A program made the translations under genes and the position numbers. A stretch of 16,610 nt of DNA from CAISGS01 sp044376615 (lineage in GTDB: Bacteria > Pseudomonadota > Alphaproteobacteria > Caulobacterales > Caulobacteraceae), in the NCBI GenBank assembly GCA_044376615.1, contig JBILKO010000049.1, positions 1 to 16,610 on the forward strand, given 5' to 3'. Shown in pieces: positions 8,435-16,174 of the stretch (position 1 is its first letter; each line of letters begins with the position of its first letter). Under the pieces are notes generated by a model. It saw only the letters and a list, made by a program, of their open reading frames with translations, ran no database searches and was not told where the DNA came from.

Positions 8435-11400
8435 CTAGTGGGCAACCCGTTCGACCGCTCGGACATTATCGTCTGTATTACGATCAATCAGCTTGGCATA
8501 AGGGTCAATTCCGGCAAATTTTGGGTCGGAATCGGTGATAATCGTAATGGTCTGAACCCCGGCACGCAGTTGCCTACGCTCGAACCCTATAACCTGGCTG
8601 CGATCAAAGGCCTTATTGTCGGGCTTGAGTTTGAACACACCAATATCAATAACCTCATTCAAGGGGGCCTTGGTCTCCTTGCCCTGCCCATCGGCATATA
8701 GTTTTTGGGCATCGACCGTAAGGGTCAAGTCAAAACGACCGTCTGACCGCTTCCTCGCCACGGCCTTTGTGGTCTTGATGTCATAGAGGGTGATTTTCTC
8801 AAATAGGTCCGTGATTAGGTCCTGTTTATCGGCCGGAGCCTCTGCGCGCAGGGCCGCTATGAGATCCAGTGCCGTCGGATAGGGCGCCGCCTTAAAGGCG
8901 TATTTAGCCAGAAGGGCTCGCAAAGCCCGATTGACCGCCTCGGCGCCGATCTCATCCTTGAGCCGATACATGACCAAGGAGCCTTTGCGATAATGAATAT
9001 AGTCCTGGTTCTCTACCTGCGCCAAAGGCAGCTCTTCCACCGCCTCACCGCCGCGATTTCTCAGATAGCCGCGCAGCTCATAGCTCAGAAACTTCCGAAT
9101 TTTTTCAGGGCCATACATCTTCTCCATCACCATTAAGGCCGAATATTGCGCCAAGGTCTCCGAAAGGACGGTCGAGCCCTGCTGATCGGCGCCAATCACC
9201 TGGTGCGCCCACCATTGGTGCGCGAGTTCGTGGGCAGTAACATAGGTGACCAGATCAATTTTTTCCGGGTCCTTATAATTGGCAATAAAGCCTATCCCTT
9301 CGGAATATGGGATCGTATTTGCAAACGACTGGGCAAATTGCGCATAATCAGGAAACTCCAATATCCGCGCTTGGCGAAACTGATAGGGGCTGAAATTGGC
9401 CTGATAATAATCCAGCGACGCCTTCATCGCCTTAAGCATGCGCTCAATATTCCAAGCGTGTTGCGGATCATAATATATGGCTAAGTCAATGCCCTTATAG
9501 GGCTCTGTGCGCACCGCATAGCGGGCGGACTGGATCGAGAAAAAGTTCTGGATTGGCGCTTCGGTGCGAAAATGCGCGGTCCTGCGTCCATTGGCGACGA
9601 TATCTGACACCTTATAGCCTGGCGCGATCGGTATCTGATCGGCAACTGTGCTGACCGTCAGATCCGCCTGTACCCAATCACTATCGTGACGCAGATAAGT
9701 ATAGGCCCGTGACGCGCTGTCGCCGAGCTTGGCCATGCGCCGCTCAGGCGGCAAACCATATTTGCGGCGCTTGGCACGGTCTTGCAGTAGGCCATCTCGG
9801 CCTATGCCAAAACTCGGGGCGATCTCGCGATCATTGATAAAGGTGCCATTATCAACCACGCGCACCGTATCACCGCGATTCTTAAAGCCCCGTTGAAGCC
9901 GCGTCGTGGTAAAGGTCAAGCGCCGCTTTTCGCCCGGTTGCAGCGGCGTATCAAAGGTAAATATGCGATAATTGAACCGGTCATAGGTCTTGGTGGGGCG
10001 GGCACCCTCTATCGATAGGGCCTCAACCATTAGGTCGCGGTCGAAATTTAGGTGGATCTCGCGCAAAGGCTGATCGGTCTTATTTTCAAACGCATAGACA
10101 CCATGGGTTACAACCCTTGGCTCATGAGGATAGAGGTCGACGGTCAGTTGAACCTTATAGATCCGAGGTTGCGGCACGGTCTCATAGGTGAGCAAGGCCT
10201 TTTCATAATCAGCGAGCCATTTTTCATCATCAATCCTAGTGCGATACTCGTTCCAGACGTTGGTATTGAGATAGATAAAGCCCCCTGCCCCCGCAAAGAT
10301 CAGGGCGGCAGCGGCCATCAGTATACCCGCGGGACCTTTGAGCCGGGCTGGAAAGCGAACCAGGCGAGGCCATAACCGGGTCTCTGTGCCGCGCCGCCAT
10401 AGGCCATAAGACAAGACCGCCAAAACCAAGGCAAAGGCGGTCCAGTAAAGTTTAAACCATGCTGCACCGATCCAGAACCGACCCTGGCCATTCATGTCCG
10501 ACAAAGGCACATGCGGGGTGCCGGCATACTGGTAGAGATTATGCTCAAACCCCAGATTATTCAGGGTGAGGGTCGAAATCAGATAGAGCACCATCAAGCC
10601 CCAGCCGATGAATTTCTGCGGCGAAAGGGTTTGAAAAAACACGGCCAAGATGGCGAGCAGAACGCTGTCAATGGCTTGCGGTAGAACGAACCAGACAAGA
10701 TACTTGCCCAATTCAAACCCGTTATATCCACGCAAGGCCTGAACTAAAACGGCGGTCATCACCCCAACGATGAGGGTTGCTAGCAAAACCAGGCTGACGG
10801 CAAGAGTCTTGGGAACATAAAAGGCCCAATCGGGAATAGGCGCGGCGTCGATTATTTCATGCACCCGCCGATCGCGTTCTCGCCAGACCAGCTCACCGGC
10901 ATAATAAATCGCAATCAAGATCGGGATAATCCCAAACGCACCGTAAAGCGTAGTGACCATAACCCGAGTGACAGGGTAGAGCGTTCCGCCATAGGCCTCA
11001 TTGCTAAACCATAACCCACCCCCTGCATTTACAACGCCCATAGTGAGCAGAATTATAAAAGCCGGGCTTTTAAAGACCTGCGCCATTTCCAGGCGGGTAC
11101 GCGAGGCTAGAACGGCCATGTTTGCGCCAGGTCCGAACCGGGTTGGCACAGCCAGGGATTTCGCGGGGCTATAGGCCTTGTTAGTCCTAGGCCTAGTAGC
11201 CTTTACAGTCTCTGGCCGAGGTTCAAAACGAAACAGGCCATAGGCAAGACCTAAAAATGCTGCTGAAAGCCCTAGACTAAGCAAGCGACTCCAAAATAGC
11301 GCCCCGCTCAACGGCGGAACCAAATTATTGGCCTCCGTTGCCGTGTAATAGCGGGTCGCCAAACTATAGGCGGCCATGCCAAACGGCTCGAACACCGCAA

Positions 11401-11635
11401 CAAGCTGTTCCCATTGCGGCTTATCCAGCACAGTGGTCAAAACCAGATAGGCGATAAAAAAGGCGACCACGCCCAAATAGGTCGCCATCATCGACCGGGT
11501 CACCGTCGCCAGGGCGAAAAACGCGCTACTGGTCAATAAAAGGGCAGGAAGCGCTAGTACCCCATAGGCAAAAGCATAATCGACGAGGCGGTTGGGGCCC
11601 AAGGTCTCTGGATCAATCCAGGGCATGCGAGCCAA
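8435..11635 (-). CDS. ABC-2 permease/M1 zinc aminopeptidase fusion, C-terminal part after a frameshift
   Basis: This 1066-residue frame carries the rest of an ABC-2 permease followed by a large M1 aminopeptidase domain. Residues 15-70 and 110-460 contain about nine to ten hydrophobic segments, the last at about 436-456. From about 475 onward the sequence is soluble, and if the topology is normal it faces the periplasm. The zinc site is HELAH (802-806) with a downstream LSETLAQY glutamate; the gap between them is 19 residues rather than the classical 18. The usual GAMEN motif is replaced by PYSEGIGFIA. The frame begins with TTG (11635) or ATG (11626), neither with a ribosome binding site, and homology begins abruptly at MPWIDPETLGP, which in relatives follows the third membrane segment encoded by the neighbouring frame. 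The two frames therefore look like one gene (8435-12008) split by an indel. Substrate of the transporter is unknown. Confidence 0.9.
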   Translation of the reverse strand: MARMPWIDPETLGPNRLVDYAFAYGVLALPALLLTSSAFFALATVTRSMMATYLGVVAFFIAYLVLTTVLDKPQWEQLVAVFEPFGMAAYSLATRYYTATEANNLVPPLSGALFWSRLLSLGLSAAFLGLAYGLFRFEPRPETVKATRPRTNKAYSPAKSLAVPTRFGPGANMAVLASRTRLEMAQVFKSPAFIILLTMGVVNAGGGLWFSNEAYGGTLYPVTRVMVTTLYGAFGIIPILIAIYYAGELVWRERDRRVHEIIDAAPIPDWAFYVPKTLAVSLVLLATLIVGVMTAVLVQALRGYNGFELGKYLVWFVLPQAIDSVLLAILAVFFQTLSPQKFIGWGLMVLYLISTLTLNNLGFEHNLYQYAGTPHVPLSDMNGQGRFWIGAAWFKLYWTAFALVLAVLSYGLWRRGTETRLWPRLVRFPARLKGPAGILMAAAALIFAGAGGFIYLNTNVWNEYRTRIDDEKWLADYEKALLTYETVPQPRIYKVQLTVDLYPHEPRVVTHGVYAFENKTDQPLREIHLNFDRDLMVEALSIEGARPTKTYDRFNYRIFTFDTPLQPGEKRRLTFTTTRLQRGFKNRGDTVRVVDNGTFINDREIAPSFGIGRDGLLQDRAKRRKYGLPPERRMAKLGDSASRAYTYLRHDSDWVQADLTVSTVADQIPIAPGYKVSDIVANGRRTAHFRTEAPIQNFFSIQSARYAVRTEPYKGIDLAIYYDPQHAWNIERMLKAMKASLDYYQANFSPYQFRQARILEFPDYAQFAQSFANTIPYSEGIGFIANYKDPEKIDLVTYVTAHELAHQWWAHQVIGADQQGSTVLSETLAQYSALMVMEKMYGPEKIRKFLSYELRGYLRNRGGEAVEELPLAQVENQDYIHYRKGSLVMYRLKDEIGAEAVNRALRALLAKYAFKAAPYPTALDLIAALRAEAPADKQDLITDLFEKITLYDIKTTKAVARKRSDGRFDLTLTVDAQKLYADGQGKETKAPLNEVIDIGVFKLKPDNKAFDRSQVIGFERRQLRAGVQTITIITDSDPKFAGIDPYAKLIDRNTDDNVRAVERVAH

Positions 11636-12008
11636 GATAGATTGCGAGCGGGACGAACAAAAATGAGAGCGCTACAGCCGCAAATGCGCCCATAAACCGC
11701 CCAATGAGATAGGCGCTGCGGGTTAGCCGTGTAGAGCGAATAATCTGGCCAAAGCCTGTTTCATCGTCGCGTACAATGATATTGGCAACAAAAGCCGTCG
11801 TCACAAACATATAGAAGATTGACCAGACCAAGTGGGTCTGGGCGATCGCGACTGGTGCATTTTTGTGAATATTGCCGCCAGACCCGATTTGGATCTGATC
11901 AATCGTTACTGAGCCAAAGGTCAGAAGAAAGAAGATTAATGAAACGGACCAAAACAGGGGCTGCCGAAGCTGGTAACGTAGCTCAAATGCAGCAATCTTG
12001 GCGATCAT
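11613..12008 (-). CDS. ABC-2 permease N-terminal fragment, split from the M1 peptidase fusion
   Basis: The 131-residue product starts MIAKIAAFELRYQL, the typical beginning of permease/M1 fusion proteins, and holds three membrane segments (about 17-35, 61-80 and 102-124) with the conserved VRDDETGFGQIIRSTRL loop between the second and third. It then stops at TGA (11613-11615), where relatives continue into MPWxDPETLGP. That sequence is present in the +1 frame and overlaps by 23 bases. ATG 12008 is preceded by AGGGGG at good spacing; a TTG at 12029 overlapping the ATPase stop is a poorer choice. It lies 17 bases after the ATPase gene. Either the gene is genuinely frameshifted, or two polypeptides assemble, or the sequence has an error. 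Confidence 0.8.
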   Translation of the reverse strand: MIAKIAAFELRYQLRQPLFWSVSLIFFLLTFGSVTIDQIQIGSGGNIHKNAPVAIAQTHLVWSIFYMFVTTAFVANIIVRDDETGFGQIIRSTRLTRSAYLIGRFMGAFAAVALSFLFVPLAIYLGSHALD

Positions 12009-12025
12009 CCCTGCCCCCTGCCCGC

Positions 12026-12904
12026 TCAAGCCGCACGCCGAGCATTTACAAGCACGGAGAAATAAACATCTTCTAGACCGCCTCTGACCGGCTCAAATCC
12101 GGCACCTGGCGACTGGTCAGCCAAGACATGTACCTGGGTCGATCCGACAAATAAGCGACTAGAAATGACATTATAATTTTGGCGGAATGCCTCAAGCTCT
12201 TGGCGATGAATGGTCTTTTTCCAGATTTTTCCCATTAGTTGATCGATTAGGTCCAGAGGCGCACCCTGCGTCACAATCTGACCTTCAGCCAAGATGGCCA
12301 TGGCCGGGCAAAGGTCGGCAACATCTTCAACAATGTGGGTGGATAGAATAACGACAACGTTCTCGCCAATTTCAGCGAGTAGGTTGAGAAACCGATTGCG
12401 CTCTTCTGGATCCAGCCCCGCAGTCGGTTCATCCACTATAATGAGTGACGGATCGCCGATTAGGGCCTGGGCAATGCCAAAGCGCTGGCGCATTCCGCCA
12501 GAAAATCCAGCCAAGGCCTTATGGCGCACCGCCCAAAGATTGACCTGGTTAAGCAGGGCTTCAACCACGGCCTTGCGCTCGGACGCTTTCGAAATTCCCT
12601 TTAGCACGGCCATATGGTCGAGCATGTCATAAGCCGATACGCGGGGATAAACACCAAAATCCTGAGGTAAATAGCCAAGCGTTCGGCGAAGGGCTTCTGG
12701 CTGCTGCAAGATATCAATTTCGCCAAACCGGACATGGCCAGAGGTAGGCGCCTGCAAGGTGGCAATAATCCGCATCAGGGTTGATTTGCCCGCGCCATTG
12801 GGACCTAGCAAACCAAACATTCCGTTTGGGATCACAAGATCAATACCGCGCAAGGCTTGCACGCCATTGGCATAGACATGTCTGAGGTTTTCAATGATCA
12901 GCAC
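12026..12904 (-). CDS. ABC transporter ATP-binding protein
   Basis: The 292-residue product is a CcmA/ABC-2-type ATPase: Walker A GPNGAGKST (34-42), a Q-loop at LPQDF (79-83), signature FSGGMRQ (134-140), Walker B LIIVDEP (154-160), D-loop AGLD and the switch histidine in STH (188-190), followed by a C-terminal extension of about 90 residues. It should pair in the cytoplasm with the adjacent ABC-2 permease/M1 fusion. The GTG at 12904 is taken as the start because ABC homology begins at once (LIIENLRHVYANG) and TTGAGGGCC lies upstream. Extending to 13069 would add about 55 unrelated residues and overlap the divergent gene's start. First gene of the minus-strand operon ATPase, permease fragment, permease/M1. 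Confidence 0.92.
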   Translation of the reverse strand: MLIIENLRHVYANGVQALRGIDLVIPNGMFGLLGPNGAGKSTLMRIIATLQAPTSGHVRFGEIDILQQPEALRRTLGYLPQDFGVYPRVSAYDMLDHMAVLKGISKASERKAVVEALLNQVNLWAVRHKALAGFSGGMRQRFGIAQALIGDPSLIIVDEPTAGLDPEERNRFLNLLAEIGENVVVILSTHIVEDVADLCPAMAILAEGQIVTQGAPLDLIDQLMGKIWKKTIHRQELEAFRQNYNVISSRLFVGSTQVHVLADQSPGAGFEPVRGGLEDVYFSVLVNARRAA

Positions 12905-13032
12905 GGTATTGGCCCTCAATCGCCATTTCTGTTCAGCTTTCCCACGGGGACCTGGCGCCGACAAATTAAATTGCAGTAAGGTCAGGACTGGTTTGGGCTT
13001 TACCTTGGCGGATCGGCTTCTATCCTGGTCCG

Positions 13033-13749
13033 ATGACCCAATATGCAATCCACCCTGCGGCGCGGCCATCCGTCACCATAAATGGCGCAAGTTCGCTGTT
13101 TCCTGTCCGGCGCATTTATTGCGTCGGTCGAAATTATGCCGCCCATGCAAGCGAAATGGGGGCAGATGATCGCGAGCCGCCGTTCTTTTTCTCTAAGCCT
13201 GCCGATGCCGTCGTCAATTGCGTCCCTGGCGAAGTCACCCCCCTACCCTTCCCAGGCGCCACTCAAGATCTTCATTATGAAGTGGAGCTGGTTGCGGCCC
13301 TCGGTAGCGGTGGACACAACCTTACGCCTGACCAGGGGCTCGCGGCGGTTTTTGGCTTAGCGGTCGGCATAGACCTAACACGGCGCGATCTGCAGAACGC
13401 TTTTAAAGCAAAAGGACACCCCTGGGATGCTGCCAAGGGTTTTGACCAATCAGCGCCCATTAGTCCCTTAAGCCGGCTTGGTGACCTGGACCGATCCCTA
13501 TTGGGTGCCCGTATCTGGCTTAGATGCGACGGCCAGATTAAACAGGATGGACGGATCGACGATATGATCTGGTCGCTGGGCGAAACCATTGCGCAGTGCT
13601 CGCGGCTATGGGCCCTGGCCGCTGGGGATCTGATCTTTACTGGAACACCGGAAGGTGTGGGGCCAGTAAGGCCCGGCCAAACGCTCGAAGCGGGGATCGA
13701 TGGGGTGGGGACCTTGTCCATTTTAATGGGCCAAGTCGGTTCGGGCTAA
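13033..13749 (+). CDS. Fumarylacetoacetate hydrolase family protein
   Basis: The 238-residue protein is a single FAH domain. Landmarks: IYCVGRNYAAHASEMG (28-43) with the catalytic-lid histidine, PPFFFSKPADAVV (49-61), the metal-binding acids in HYEVELVAALG (Glu83, Glu85) and GIDLTRRDLQ (Asp114), Lys135 in AKGFDQS, and the C-terminal FTGTPEGVGPV loop. The family cleaves C-C bonds in beta-diketo acids using Mg or Mn. This subgroup, with the DDREPPFFF segment, is commonly annotated as fumarylpyruvate hydrolase (gentisate pathway) or FAHD1-like acylpyruvase/oxaloacetate decarboxylase. No gentisate genes accompany it, so the substrate is open; oxaloacetate decarboxylation would be notable beside PEP carboxylase. 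Start ATG 13033 has only a weak upstream ribosome site. It diverges from the ABC ATPase gene with 128 bases between starts. Confidence 0.88.
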   Translation: MTQYAIHPAARPSVTINGASSLFPVRRIYCVGRNYAAHASEMGADDREPPFFFSKPADAVVNCVPGEVTPLPFPGATQDLHYEVELVAALGSGGHNLTPDQGLAAVFGLAVGIDLTRRDLQNAFKAKGHPWDAAKGFDQSAPISPLSRLGDLDRSLLGARIWLRCDGQIKQDGRIDDMIWSLGETIAQCSRLWALAAGDLIFTGTPEGVGPVRPGQTLEAGIDGVGTLSILMGQVGSG

Positions 13750-13821
13750 CCATGCCTCGTCGCGCTTGCACTCAGGCGCGAACTAGGATTTAGCCAGGCC
13801 TCAATTGACATCGGAGCGGTC

Positions 13822-14451
13822 ATGATCAAGGACCTTATCAGTAAAAATCGTGCCTGGTCCGCGGCCAAGACCCAGATTGACCCGCAGTTTTTCAAACGCC
13901 TCGCGGCGCAGCAGTCGCCTGAATATTTGTGGATCGGATGTTCAGATAGTCGGGTTCCCGCCAACGAGATTGTTGGGCTTGATCCCGGCGAGTTATTCGT
14001 CCACCGCAATGTTGCCAATCTTGCCCCGCCGCAAGACGCCAATTATCTATCCGTTCTGCAATATGCCGTAGAGGTCCTGAAAGTTCGGCACGTTATGGTC
14101 GTTGGTCACTATGGCTGCGGCGGCATATCCGCTGCGGTTGATGGCCAAAGGCACGGCCTGATCGATCATTGGCTTCATCCCATACGCGAGATTTATGACG
14201 AGAACCGCAACGCCCTTGAAGCCTTAAGCGACGGCGCTGAACGACTCAATCGTCTATGCGAGCTGAGCGTCATTAGGCAGGTGCGTAACGTTGCTTCGGA
14301 CGTGTTTGTGCAAGATGCCTGGGAAAGAGGCCAGGCCTTGTCGGTCCATGGCTGGGTTTATTCCCTGCATAATGGCCTTGTAACGGACCTCGGGGTTAGC
14401 GTCTCAAGCCTGGCCGATTATCAAGCATTGGTGGGGCGAAGCACGACCTAA
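13822..14451 (+). CDS. can: Beta-class carbonic anhydrase
   Basis: The 209-residue protein interconverts carbon dioxide and bicarbonate in the cytoplasm. The zinc ligands and catalytic pair are clear: Cys40 and Asp42 in IGCSDSRVPAN, and His96 and Cys99 in VVGHYGCGG, nearly the same numbering as E. coli Can (Cys42, Asp44, His98, Cys101). The GELFVHRNVAN segment (56-66) is also typical. Length fits the family. The start has GGAG at proper spacing. It follows the FAH gene on the same strand with a 72-base gap, so it may have its own promoter. Its bicarbonate product is the substrate of the PEP carboxylase encoded on the same replicon, though the genes are 9 kb apart. Confidence 0.95.
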   Translation: MIKDLISKNRAWSAAKTQIDPQFFKRLAAQQSPEYLWIGCSDSRVPANEIVGLDPGELFVHRNVANLAPPQDANYLSVLQYAVEVLKVRHVMVVGHYGCGGISAAVDGQRHGLIDHWLHPIREIYDENRNALEALSDGAERLNRLCELSVIRQVRNVASDVFVQDAWERGQALSVHGWVYSLHNGLVTDLGVSVSSLADYQALVGRSTT

Positions 14452-14640
14452 GCCACGAATATTGCGGCAGGTTTTACATGGATTGCACCGCCTTGAGGTT
14501 AGACCGACACCCTATGCCTGAATGGCCCCAAAACCGCCCCAGATTGGCCGCTGGCGGGCATTTGGGCAGTCTCGGCGATAACTTAGGCTTTCAGGTGAAA
14601 ATTCCTTCGCCTCACCCAGAGGAGCGGTCGACACATTAGG
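14452..14640. other. Intergenic stretch after carbonic anhydrase, no gene seen
   Basis: GC-balanced sequence without a convincing reading frame, RNA gene or clear terminator hairpin. It lacks TATC motifs entirely, so it marks the left limit of the AT-rich box array that follows. Confidence 0.5.
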
Positions 14641-14641
14641 G

Positions 14642-14825
14642 GATATCTTTTTATTATCCTATGGTATCGAAAAAGTACCTGTTAACTAATAATTAGTATC
14701 TCACGCGTACCCTATATCTAGGCTGGCTAGCAAACGGCATTATATAGATAGACAATCGATATCGCTCAGATATTTAATAGTATCGGTGTGATATCAAGGG
14801 TTAGCCAGCGATATCCGAGGGTATC
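14642..14825 (+). repeat. Putative partition centromere: ten helically phased TATC boxes
   Basis: Ten TATC tetramers on the plus strand begin at 14644, 14655, 14665, 14697, 14715, 14760, 14781, 14792, 14812 and 14822. About one would be expected by chance in a stretch this long. Measured from the first, nine fall within one base of a multiple of 10.5 bp (only 14715 is off), so they would lie on one face of the helix. TACC near-copies at 14676 and 14708 fill two empty slots. Four boxes extend to GATATC and one to the palindrome CGATATCG. The stretch is AT-rich and lies directly upstream of parA, where type Ib plasmid systems keep their centromere and parA operator. Known ribbon-helix-helix partition proteins (ParG, omega) bind arrays of short boxes, and the second gene of this operon encodes such a fold. 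Function is inferred. Confidence 0.6.
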
Positions 14826-14894
14826 GGATCATAACTCTCTGCCTCGATCGGTTTGGCGGCGTCAAGATGAGGAGGGGCCCTTGGCCTTAAGCAT

Positions 14895-15575
14895 ATGCCT
14901 GTAATCTCGTTTGTCAGTCCCAAAGGCGGTGTCGGCAAAACCACTTCGGCGGTCCTGCTCGGTGGCTTATTGGCCGAGATGGGCGCGCCGGTTTCAATGA
15001 TTGATGCCGACCCAAACCAGCCGGTTTCATCCTGGGCGAGACTCCCCGGTCGGCCCGAAAACCTGCGCGTCATCCGGGATGTCACCCAAGACACAGTTAT
15101 GGATGTCATTGAGGAAGAGGCCCAGCGCTCAACCTTTGTAATTTGTGACCTTGAGGGAACAGCCTCCTTAACAGTGTCTTATGCGGTCTCTCGATCAGAC
15201 CTAGTCCTAATCCCATTACAAGGCTCGCATCTCGATGCTGCTCAGGCGGCTAGAGCCGTTAAGCTGGTTAAATCGACTGAAAAGGCGATTGGCCGGCCTG
15301 TGCCCTTCGCCCTCTATTTCAACCGGGTCAGTGCAGTCATTCAGCCAAGAACCTTTCGTCATATCCGCGCTGAATTTGAATCGGCTGGGCTTCCAGTCCT
15401 GGGCTGCCTGTTGCAAGAGCGCGAAGCCTATCGGGCTATCTTTTCGTTTGGTGGCACGGTCGGGGGACTGACAATTGCGCAAGCCTCCAACCTGGACGCG
15501 GCTAAGGACAATATTGCCGACTTTGCTAAGGCCGTAACCGCGCGTCTCCGCCAAACCGCCGTTGCCGCGGAATAG
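14895..15575 (+). CDS. parA: ParA-family partition ATPase (VirC1-like)
   Basis: The 226-residue protein has the deviant Walker A of ParA/MinD ATPases, SPKGGVGKTT (8-17) with signature Lys10, the A' motif MIDADPNQP (35-43), and a Walker B-like VICDLEGTAS (82-91). It lacks an N-terminal DNA-binding domain, as in small type Ib partition ATPases, and the DLEGTAS and QGSHLDAAQAARAVKL segments resemble plasmid ParA proteins related to Agrobacterium VirC1. It should drive segregation of the replicon together with the following gene. The ATG at 14895 is the only in-frame ATG near the start of homology, yet the strong AGGAGGGG (14870-14877) is 17 bases away, which is unusually far. A 7-codon reading frame (14867-14890) lies between. 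The gap to the next gene is 12 bases. Confidence 0.92.
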   Translation: MPVISFVSPKGGVGKTTSAVLLGGLLAEMGAPVSMIDADPNQPVSSWARLPGRPENLRVIRDVTQDTVMDVIEEEAQRSTFVICDLEGTASLTVSYAVSRSDLVLIPLQGSHLDAAQAARAVKLVKSTEKAIGRPVPFALYFNRVSAVIQPRTFRHIRAEFESAGLPVLGCLLQEREAYRAIFSFGGTVGGLTIAQASNLDAAKDNIADFAKAVTARLRQTAVAAE

Positions 15576-15587
15576 GGGAGGGAAGCA

Positions 15588-16028
15588 ATGTCCAACCAAC
15601 CGCCCAAAGCCCGCGTATCCCTAGATTTGGCAGATGATGATGACGATCTGGGGCTAGATTTAAGCGCCTTTAAGCCTCGGCCAGCGCCGACCGGCTCGAG
15701 TCTTGAAACCACGTCTCAGCAAGCCCTGCGGTCGGCCTCAGAAAAACAAGGCTTTCATGCCCGGCCAGAAACGCCCGTCGCACCAGCCGCCAAGACAAAA
15801 ACGGCCAAACCTAAGCCTGCAATCGTCGAGCCGATCCTGAGGCGACGCGCGAGGCGCAAAACTGGCCGTGTTCATCAGCTAAATGTCAAACTTACGCGCG
15901 AGACCATTGAGTATGTCTATGACCTTGCGGATACGCGCGGCTGGATTGTCGCCGAAGTTATCGAATATGCCCTCAATGCGCTCAAAGCCACGCCTGAAGG
16001 CAAGGCTAAGCGGTTGCGCGAACGCTGA
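15588..16028 (+). CDS. Small ribbon-helix-helix partition protein (ParB-like centromere-binding partner)
   Basis: The 146-residue product follows parA by 12 bases with a strong ribosome site (GGGAGGGAAG). Residues 1-30 are acidic then short and conserved-looking (SLDLADDDDD, LDLSAFKP), 30-80 are low-complexity Pro/Ala/Thr/Lys and probably disordered, and 82-92 are a basic cluster (RRRARRKTGR). Residues 94-135 fit a ribbon-helix-helix fold: strand VHQLNVKL, helix TRETIEYVYDLADTRG, helix IVAEVIEYALNALKA. A flexible N-terminus plus C-terminal ribbon-helix-helix is the plan of ParG-type partners of ParA and is also reminiscent of VirC2, partner of VirC1. It probably binds the TATC box array upstream of parA and represses the operon; that is inference. 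No HTH ParB domain is present. Confidence 0.75.
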   Translation: MSNQPPKARVSLDLADDDDDLGLDLSAFKPRPAPTGSSLETTSQQALRSASEKQGFHARPETPVAPAAKTKTAKPKPAIVEPILRRRARRKTGRVHQLNVKLTRETIEYVYDLADTRGWIVAEVIEYALNALKATPEGKAKRLRER

Positions 16029-16043
16029 TTAACTGAGCCTGGC

Positions 16044-16085
16044 TTGGCCAAGGCGCGCCCTCCATTTGGCGCGCTGCAGGGCCAA
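16044..16085 (+). terminator. Two-tier stem-loop after the partition operon
   Basis: An inner perfect 7-bp GC stem (16053-16059 with 16068-16074, loop of 8) is enclosed by an outer 6-bp stem TTGGCC/GGCCAA (16044-16049 with 16080-16085). It begins 15 bases after the stop. No T run follows, so it is either a Rho-assisted or structural terminator, or an element of the adjacent origin. Confidence 0.45.
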
Positions 16086-16174
16086 TGGTCCGGCGTTAAC
16101 AAGGTTATTAGAATCTGTTAGAACGTTAAGGCAGCGGATTTTGTATTTAATACAGAGCTTTAAACCCATTTATT
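16086..16174. other. AT-rich stretch beside the iterons, candidate unwinding element
   Basis: This stretch is AT-rich compared with its surroundings and contains two TTAGAA copies and a TGTATT-T-AATACA inverted repeat (16142-16154). It abuts the first iteron. Iteron origins usually have an AT-rich melting region at one flank, so this is the best candidate. No DnaA box close to TTATCCACA was found. Confidence 0.4.

Noticed and set aside
10052..10375. Plus-strand open frame of about 107 codons inside the M1 gene region
   Set aside because: It lies antisense to a strongly conserved coding frame and has no recognisable features or ribosome site.
11605..11640. Programmed +1 frameshifting in the permease/M1 gene
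   Set aside because: The stop context (GAT TGA) gives poor re-pairing in the +1 frame and no stimulatory structure or slippery motif was seen. A plain indel or sequencing error is simpler.
12905..13069. N-terminal extension of the ABC ATPase to 13069
   Set aside because: The added 55 residues are unlike ABC proteins and would overlap the FAH gene start; the GTG at 12904 begins exactly where homology begins.
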